Positions 59,642-64,000 of a stretch of 64,000 nt of DNA are shown piece by piece. The DNA is taken from positions 441,956-505,955 of the forward strand of contig JBFLYK010000001.1 in assembly GCA_040756995.1 (NCBI GenBank), in the 5' to 3' direction. Both the position numbers and the translations under genes were made by a program. This DNA comes from BP-133 sp040756995. Its GTDB lineage: Bacteria; Actinomycetota; Acidimicrobiia; IMCC26256; BP-133. The notes below the pieces were generated by a model. That model did not search any database. It was given only the letters and a program-made list of their open reading frames with translations, and was not told the origin of the DNA. Position 1 is the stretch's first letter, and each line of letters opens with the position of its first letter.

Positions 59642-59725
59642 GGTTTCGACCGTAGCGGCCGAATTCGGGGGCAGGCTGCGATTTTCGGCCGCTCGCGGTT
59701 CGCAGCGGGACGAGCACTCACTTGA

Positions 59726-59746
59726 ACGTGCCGATCGGGCAGGGTC
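59726..59746 (+). repeat. Intergenic repeat copy
   Basis: ACGTGCCGATCGGGCAGGG, in the divergent gap between the PIN gene and the small gene at 59796. Confidence 0.5.
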
Positions 59747-59795
59747 TGTGGCCGGCAGTTGTACTCTCGCCACGTGACCACGAGCCAGGCTCGCG

Positions 59796-60020
59796 ATGAC
59801 GGTTCGTCGCCGAGTCAGTGGTCGACGCCGAGCTCAAGGGACGGCTGCTCGAATTGTTGCCGAGATGAAGGTCCGGCCGGTGCACAAGAACGAAAAGCTC
59901 AGCGACCTGGCCGAGTGGGTCATGAATGAGCTGCCGGCCGTAGCCCCCGACGATCCGCGGACTCCAGAAGCTGTCGAGATTGCCCGGGTCTGGTGGGAAC
60001 ACGAGCGCAGCAGCAAGTAA
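59796..60020 (+). CDS. Small hypothetical protein (start uncertain)
   Basis: A 74-residue frame. The confident part starts at ATG 59865: MKVRPVHKNEKLSDLAEWVM, then DPRTPEAVEIARVWWEHERS. The first 23 codons from 59796 are Arg-rich, and another frame over the same bases (AESVVDAELKGRLLELLPR then TGA) has better coding character and overlaps ATG 59865 as ATGA. So the gene may really be two coupled short frames or a frameshifted single gene. Confidence 0.5.
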   Translation: MTVRRRVSGRRRAQGTAARIVAEMKVRPVHKNEKLSDLAEWVMNELPAVAPDDPRTPEAVEIARVWWEHERSSK

Positions 60021-60043
60021 CTCAAGGGCCTTGCGAGCACGCA

Positions 60044-60070
60044 CCAAGTGCCGGTTCCGGACGGGTCGGC
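60044..60070 (+). repeat. Intergenic repeat copy (well conserved)
   Basis: AAGTGCCGGTTCCGGACGGG then TCGGCGC, between convergent gene ends at 60020 and 60079. It matches the copy at 60626-60652 at most positions. Confidence 0.65.
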
Positions 60071-60078
60071 GCAGTCAG

Positions 60079-60565
60079 CTACCGGCCGTATCCGGGGTTG
60101 GTCGGCTTCACCGGCGTCGCCGCCAGTCTCGCGCCCACCTCGTCCGGTGTGAGGTGACTGATTTGCCGCAGCGTCGCACGCTCGGAACAGGCATTGGGTT
60201 CCAGACGGCCGTCTGCCCCCACTGGCAGGGTGGACCGAGGGAACGGCTCCCAGCCGGTCTCACTCCGCTTGACCAAGCCCATGAGGTAGGTGCGGCCAAC
60301 CTCTAACCGGGGTCCCTCACCGAAGACCATTGGACGATCGGCCTGGCCGTTGTCGTCCACGCTCCAGCCATCGGTGACGAACGTCACGGACCCGAGTGCT
60401 GGCTCGGCGCCGTCCCGACGCCAAACGGTTGAATCCACCCGGACGTCGACCGTCCGTCCGATCCACGCCCGCGACCGGGGCGGCTCGCTCGTCGCTCGCG
60501 GCCCGACAGCCGGTCAAGAAAAACGCCGCAACGAGGATCGGCACCACGTGGAGTTTCGGAAGCAT
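60079..60565 (-). pseudogene. Lipoprotein gene with a frameshift after the lipobox
   Basis: ATG 60565 begins a clear lipoprotein signal, LPKLHVVPILVAAFFLTGC, followed by RAASDERAA. About 10-20 codons later the coding character moves to another frame: RAWIGRTVDVRVDSTVWRRD, EPALGSVTFVTDGWSVDDNG, GRTYLMGLVKRSETGWEPFP, ending at 60079. One indel near 60475-60490 would give about 160 residues. This is the second interrupted lipoprotein gene within 2 kb. Confidence 0.6.
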
Positions 60566-60625
60566 CCCGCCCAAGTTTCGCACGCCGCCGCGTTCGACCG
60601 CCGGGAGGGACGGCCAAAGTCCGGG

Positions 60626-60652
60626 AAGTGCCGATCTCGGACGGGTCGGGGC
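60626..60652 (+). repeat. Intergenic repeat copy (well conserved)
   Basis: AAGTGCCGATCTCGGACGGG then TCGGGGC, between the lipoprotein gene start at 60565 and the gene ending at 60673. Same orientation as the others. Confidence 0.65.
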
Positions 60653-60672
60653 CTGACAGCCTCAGACTGAGA

Positions 60673-61215
60673 TCAGCCCGCTGGCGCCCGCCTGGGTTGC
60701 GGCCGCACCAGCCCGCGGACGATGGCGGCGAACAGGACGATCAGGCTGCCCGTGCCAGCGTAGAAGCCCGATCGCGGGGCGGAGCGGGTGGGGAGCGGAC
60801 GTGCATTGGCTGCCGCGGCGGAGAATGCTTCCTTTTTACGGCGGCGGTAGTCGTCGGACGATTCCTCCGGCAGCCTGGCGTAGGTGGCGTACGTGACGAT
60901 CGTCACTTCGGCGTTAGTGGCCCGGTGCCACTCCCAGCCGGTTAGTCCGAGCCCGGCGAGGAGCATTGCGACGCCCAGCCATGCCGCCCCTCCGGCTTGG
61001 GGGCGACCCTGATAGGCCAGGTGCACGCCGGCAGCCAGCGCCCCGAGTGTCACTGCATTCGACCACCGCCACACCCTCCACGCGTTCCAGATCGTGACCG
61101 ACGATCCCTCGGCGTGGAGGGTCCACCAGGGCTGGTAGCTGACGACGATCAACGTCACCGCCGCCGCGGCCACGAGCCCGTCCCAGCGGCCCCAACGCCG
61201 CCCGAACAGTTCCAT
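60673..61215 (-). CDS. Small membrane protein of unknown function
   Basis: A 180-residue protein with four predicted membrane segments: LVAAAAVTLIVVSYQPWW, AVTLGALAAGVHLAYQG, WLGVAMLLAGLGLTGW and a last one near the C-terminus (GSLIVLFAAIVRGLV). A charged cytoplasmic or external loop contains YARLPEESSDDYRRRKKEA. Function unknown. Confidence 0.75.
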   Translation of the reverse strand: MELFGRRWGRWDGLVAAAAVTLIVVSYQPWWTLHAEGSSVTIWNAWRVWRWSNAVTLGALAAGVHLAYQGRPQAGGAAWLGVAMLLAGLGLTGWEWHRATNAEVTIVTYATYARLPEESSDDYRRRKKEAFSAAAANARPLPTRSAPRSGFYAGTGSLIVLFAAIVRGLVRPQPRRAPAG

Positions 61216-61324
61216 CCCTATCCCCCCGGGTTGCGCTTCTGGCGCACACCACCTTGAGGCAACGGTACCGCTCTGGACCGTCGCCTAGATGCAGAGGCGG
61301 GGCCGGATTAAGAACCCGCTGAGG

Positions 61325-61350
61325 AAGCGCCGATCCAGCTCGGGCTGGGG
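61325..61350 (+). repeat. Diverged intergenic repeat copy
   Basis: AAGCGCCGATCC followed by AGCTCGGGCTGGGG, between divergent genes at 61215 and 61398. Confidence 0.45.
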
Positions 61351-61397
61351 ACGCTGGAGGCGCCAGTGGACATGGGCGGGTAGAGACCCGAGAAAAT

Positions 61398-61649
61398 GTG
61401 CCGCTATGCGCACTTCCCGTCGAGGAGAATCGCCAGGTGCTCCTTGACCTCGCGCTGATGCTCCTCGGGCTCGTCATTGGGGTCGTCGGTTGGCGGCAGC
61501 GACAGTTCGCGCTCGATGACCTCCGGAGAGGTGTGCCGACGGAATGGCCGCTCGGCGGCCGCCACCAAGTTGTCGGCGCATGGGTCCTCATGGTCTTCGG
61601 CCTCGGATTCGTGTGGGCGGCAGCAGCCCGTCTCACTGGTTTCGGCTGA
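61398..61649 (+). CDS. Small membrane protein
   Basis: An 83-residue protein with two membrane helices: LLDLALMLLGLVIGVVGW and VVGAWVLMVFGLGFVWAAA. It may start at GTG 61398 or at GTG 61437, the latter having GAGGAG upstream. Function unknown. Confidence 0.6.
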   Translation: MPLCALPVEENRQVLLDLALMLLGLVIGVVGWRQRQFALDDLRRGVPTEWPLGGRHQVVGAWVLMVFGLGFVWAAAARLTGFG

Positions 61650-61658
61650 CCCGCTCGT

Positions 61659-61675
61659 ACGTGCCGATGTCGGAC
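61659..61675 (+). repeat. Intergenic repeat copy
   Basis: ACGTGCCGATGTCGGAC, just after the stop of the small membrane protein gene at 61649. Confidence 0.5.
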
Positions 61676-61728
61676 AGATCCGAATCAGCGGCGAAGGAGA
61701 TTTCGGGCGAAGGAGGGAAAGAACCGGA

Positions 61729-61941
61729 GTGAAGGTCCCCCGCCAGCAGTTCCAGCCTCCCGACAGGACTGCCTGGTGGAATGTCCTGGTCTCGACGTTT
61801 GCCGGGCTTGCTTCCGTACTCGGGACCATTGTGTTGCTGGCTGACGGGTTAACCGAGTTCGAAGCCCGGATGGGCCGCCTCATAGGTCTGCTCGGGTTGG
61901 TCGTCATCCTCCGGTGGGGTCTCTGGCGCAACCGGCCCTGA
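61729..61941 (+). CDS. Small membrane protein
   Basis: A 70-residue protein starting at GTG 61729 after a GGAGGGAAAG site. Two hydrophobic segments (VLVSTFAGLASVLGTIVLLA and LIGLLGLVVILRWGLW) are joined by an acidic turn. Function unknown. It is similar in size and topology to the gene at 61398 but the sequences do not look related. Confidence 0.6.
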   Translation: MKVPRQQFQPPDRTAWWNVLVSTFAGLASVLGTIVLLADGLTEFEARMGRLIGLLGLVVILRWGLWRNRP

Positions 61942-62021
61942 CGGGCACCTGGACGCGCGATCAGTGCCTCTCGCCGCGTGGGTAGCGGTTCGGCCCTGAC
62001 GTACCACGAAGCTGGATCGAT

Positions 62022-62055
62022 ACGTGCCTTTCCAGCTTGGATTGGGTGGGCCGAG
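62022..62055 (+). repeat. Strongly diverged intergenic repeat copy
   Basis: ACGTGCCTTTCC and, after a gap, GGGTGGGCC lie between convergent gene ends at 61941 and 62079. Only the outline of the repeat is preserved. Confidence 0.3.
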
Positions 62056-62078
62056 GGGCCCGGGCTCGCCCCGCAGGC

Positions 62079-62390
62079 TCAGTGTCGCTGTTGGCGGGGC
62101 TTCCTCCACCGCTTGGACCGCTCGTCCCATTCCCACCCGCGCGGCTGGTGACCCTCTCCGGGGTGCTGCTCGTCCAGGCGGCTGAGGCGGATCTCACCGC
62201 CCTTGGGCTTGTCGTTCGCGAGCACCCAGACACCGACAGACAGGACGATCGCCAGTGCGATCAGCGAGCTCACGGCTGCGAGACCCGGAGACTCGCCCCT
62301 GTTGACTCCTCGCCCGTAGTTGACCCCGAACATGATCAGTGGGATTGCCAGGCCGTAGGCGACGAGGCGCCGGCCCTGATGTTCGCTCAC
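62079..62390 (-). CDS. Small membrane protein with basic tail
   Basis: A 103-residue protein with two membrane helices (LVAYGLAIPLIMFGVNYG and VSSLIALAIVLSVGVWVLA) and a charged C-terminal tail (EIRLSRLDEQHPGEGHQPRG, WDERSKRWRK). Function unknown. Confidence 0.65.
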   Translation of the reverse strand: MSEHQGRRLVAYGLAIPLIMFGVNYGRGVNRGESPGLAAVSSLIALAIVLSVGVWVLANDKPKGGEIRLSRLDEQHPGEGHQPRGWEWDERSKRWRKPRQQRH

Positions 62391-62808
62391 CTCTACTTAT
62401 TGGATCTCTCCCTGACTTGTCCTGCGGCTCGAGCGGAAAGGTGCGCTTGCCGGCGCGTCGCTGAGCCCTTCGAGCTCTTTGGTTCATGCGATTCTTTTCA
62501 GGTGAGCCGAGGAGAGGAGTACCGGACGGACACGGGGTAAGTCGTCCTCTCCGTTAGTGGGGAGCAGCCAACTCCGGTGCTGAGACTGCGACGAGCTCGT
62601 CAGTGTCGTAGGTGGGCCCGCAAGGGCTACCGGATCGAGCGGCGGTTTCAAGGTCGTGCCATCGATCTGTTCGATCAGGACCTCCTCCGCGCCTACGACG
62701 TCGACAAGCCGGCTGCTCGGACCGTCGGGGCGATCCTCACACGGACGACGCCGTCGATCCAGCCGCTCCCGAGGTGCCGATAGCGCTCGATCGCGAGATC
62801 CCCTCTGG
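62391..62808 (+). other. Stretch with one weak frame and a repeat copy
   Basis: No firm gene. A frame at 62577-62783 (68 codons, GTG start, Arg-rich start, then IERRFQGRAIDLFDQDLLRA and AARTVGAILTRT) may be a small gene or the remnant of one. A repeat copy, GAGGTGCCGATAGC, lies at 62771-62784 near its end. Confidence 0.35.
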
Positions 62809-63312
62809 CTAGAACTCGTCAGCGTGATGTTGGAACGCCGTCCTGATGTCCGTGTAGCCGTGGTCGTCGGCGGTCATGGCCAGTTTCACGTCGTCGGGGA
62901 TTAGGCCATCGAGCCCCACGCTGGCCGTGTAGTCGCTTCCGATCAGCAGCAGAGCCCAGCGGTCTTCGTCGGGTTTCCTGTTCGACCGCATCAACCCAAA
63001 GCGGGCTCGGACGGCTTCGTCGTCGACTTGGACGTGCCCGTCGGTGTAGGCAAGCGTTCCTTCGCTGCCTGCCTGGGTCATGTTGTACGTCTGAACCTGT
63101 TCCAACTCGTCAAGAGGCGGGGGACGCCCGCGGTAGGTGGAGACGTCGACCGACACCCGGCCGGTCGATCCGTAGACGCGCATCGAGACCACGCCGGCCG
63201 CCCCAACCAGTGGCCCATGGATGCCGATTACGGCGTCTGCCCCGAGGCAAGGAACCAGGAACCGGAATTTTCGCCATGGCTTCCGGGGCCAATGCACGGT
63301 CGACATGATCAT
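62809..63312 (-). CDS. Hypothetical protein
   Basis: A 167-residue protein with alternating beta strands and turns (VVSMRVYGSTGRVSVDVSTY, EGTLAYTDGHVQVDDEAVRA, DRWALLLIGSDYTASVGLDG) and a final helix. It may start at ATG 63306. No signal peptide and no family are recognised. It lies head-to-tail with the lipoprotein gene at 63412. Confidence 0.7.
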   Translation of the reverse strand: MIMSTVHWPRKPWRKFRFLVPCLGADAVIGIHGPLVGAAGVVSMRVYGSTGRVSVDVSTYRGRPPPLDELEQVQTYNMTQAGSEGTLAYTDGHVQVDDEAVRARFGLMRSNRKPDEDRWALLLIGSDYTASVGLDGLIPDDVKLAMTADDHGYTDIRTAFQHHADEF

Positions 63313-63390
63313 CCAGGCTGCTTCGTGGGCTCGCGCCTGTCCACAGAAGGCATAGGTGATGCCCGATCCTTCTTGGTCAGCTATGAACCG

Positions 63391-63412
63391 GGCCTACGGC
63401 CTGGCCCGGGGT
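63391..63412. terminator. Hairpin between two minus-strand genes
   Basis: CCGGGCC and GGCCCGG form a perfect 7-bp stem around an 8-base loop, just beyond the end of the lipoprotein gene (63412) on the minus strand. Confidence 0.45.
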
Positions 63413-63831
63413 CACAGCAGGCAGAGGACCCGTACCGGCGCATTTTCGCCGGGGTGCATTGACGCAGTCGTGGCGCAGATGATCCCGACGATGGTCGGCG
63501 ACGTCCCGACGAAGGTGTAGGAACCCGGCGGGAGGGTCATGCGGAACGTGCCATCGGAGGCCGTCGGCGCGGTGGCCACGACTTCTCCATGCCGGCTCTC
63601 CCGGTGAGCGTCGATCCGGCCGGCGACCGGCTCATCGATCCCCGGGGGTGGTCCGCCAATCTTGCGGAACTCGCCCGTAACCACCGCCATTGCCGGGCCT
63701 TCAGTGCTCGAGGTCGACGTTGGCTCCGGACGGCCGGACTCCGAGGTGCAGCCGGTTGCCAGGCCGACCACGGCCAGACACAGAACGAGAAAGGTCTTCT
63801 TGCCTTTCGAACGCCGAAGCGCATGAAGCAT
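63412..63831 (-). CDS. Lipoprotein with carboxypeptidase-regulatory-like domain
   Basis: A 139-residue precursor from ATG 63831. A basic start (LHALRRSKGKK) and hydrophobic core lead to lipobox LATGC. After a Ser/Thr-rich linker, the mature part (GPAMAVVTGEFRKIGGPPPG, SDGTFRMTLPPGSYTFVG) has the beta-sandwich pattern of carboxypeptidase-regulatory-like domains. Two Cys near the end could form a disulfide. Role unknown. Confidence 0.75.
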   Translation of the reverse strand: MLHALRRSKGKKTFLVLCLAVVGLATGCTSESGRPEPTSTSSTEGPAMAVVTGEFRKIGGPPPGIDEPVAGRIDAHRESRHGEVVATAPTASDGTFRMTLPPGSYTFVGTSPTIVGIICATTASMHPGENAPVRVLCLL

Positions 63832-63948
63832 CTCCGAAATTTTCGCCGGGACAGCCGCCGGTGCCTTCGAAATCCCCACCTTGCACGTGAATCGTGAGAC
63901 ACCTCGACCATCCACCTTCTGAGCAGGTGGGCGAGAGAGGGTCTGACC

Positions 63949-64000
63949 ATGGCACCGACGAAGTCGAGCCTCAATGGCCGGGGCAAGCGCAAGGCGCTGG
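63949..64000 (+). CDS. Start of a gene running off the right edge
   Basis: An ATG at 63949 with GAGAGAGGG about 7 bases upstream begins MAPTKSSLNGRGKRKAL and stays open to the window end. The basic start could be that of a DNA-binding protein; too little is visible to say more. Confidence 0.4.
   Translation, partial: MAPTKSSLNGRGKRKAL

Noticed and set aside
62037..62540. 167-codon plus-strand frame over the small membrane protein gene
   Set aside because: It is antisense to a gene with two clear membrane helices and itself has no start context or recognisable motif.
54333..62784. Integron attC sites
   Set aside because: The repeats are one per gene and co-oriented, but no GTTRRRY/RYYYAAC core pairs are seen, and no integron integrase is in the window.
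1..64000. CRISPR arrays, rRNA or tRNA genes
   Set aside because: I saw no regularly spaced repeats with unique spacers and no cloverleaf or rRNA-like sequence by eye; a tRNAscan-type search was not possible.

Overview
This 64 kb window is high-GC bacterial DNA. Genes are tightly packed with many ATGA/GTGA stop-start overlaps and GTG/TTG starts. The gene content (BTAD/SARP regulator, PknB-like kinase, ECF41 sigma factor with a DoxX partner, RsbW-like ATPase, [2Fe-2S] SoxR, CoA-ester catabolism, an apparently leaderless copper ATPase gene) points to an actinobacterium, possibly the Acidimicrobiia. The class is an inference from gene content. No rRNA, tRNA or CRISPR array was seen.

Left part (0-31 kb). 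A minus-strand branched-chain amide/amino acid ABC operon (binding lipoprotein, LivH, fused LivM-LivG, LivF and an extra secreted protein) is driven by a promoter covered by a near-perfect palindrome. It diverges from an enoyl-CoA hydratase/acyl-CoA dehydrogenase pair. Then come a CPA1 Na+/H+ antiporter, a cluster of four small uncharacterised proteins including two paralogues, an anti-sigma-like ATPase, an orphan PstS, a subtilisin, a LysR/hydrolase pair, an ECF41/DoxX pair, a Ser/Thr kinase beside a GGDEF-EAL protein with a C-terminal receiver, an intradiol dioxygenase, a tyrosine phosphatase and a rifampicin-phosphotransferase-like enzyme.

Middle (31-50 kb). A potassium-uptake operon (kinase-less KdpD-like sensor, TrkH, TrkA) is followed by a CopA copper ATPase with a CsoR-type operator between its -35 and -10. 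Next are an acyl-CoA dehydrogenase divergent from a large SARP/NB-ARC/TPR regulator, and a phytase-family esterase-like protein. A two-gene AhpD-like operon follows, whose second gene carries an in-frame TGA inside a CxxU motif with a SECIS-like hairpin: a probable selenoprotein. Then a PQQ-type sugar dehydrogenase precedes a SoxR module (SoxR, flavin reductase, VOC protein and a SoxR box).

Right part (50-64 kb). A translationally coupled three-gene operon ends in a Rad50/SMC-like ATPase with a CPVC zinc hook. It looks like an uncharacterised DNA-repair or defence system. Beyond it lies an accessory region: a frameshifted gene, an IS110 transposase with a bridge-RNA-type leader, then about 15 small genes in mixed orientation (NUDIX, PIN, lipoproteins, small membrane proteins). 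These are separated by about 16 copies of a short, same-orientation intergenic repeat built on AAGTGCCGAT..CGG. Two lipoprotein genes here are interrupted by single-frame shifts. The array resembles a cassette array but lacks recognisable integron attC cores.
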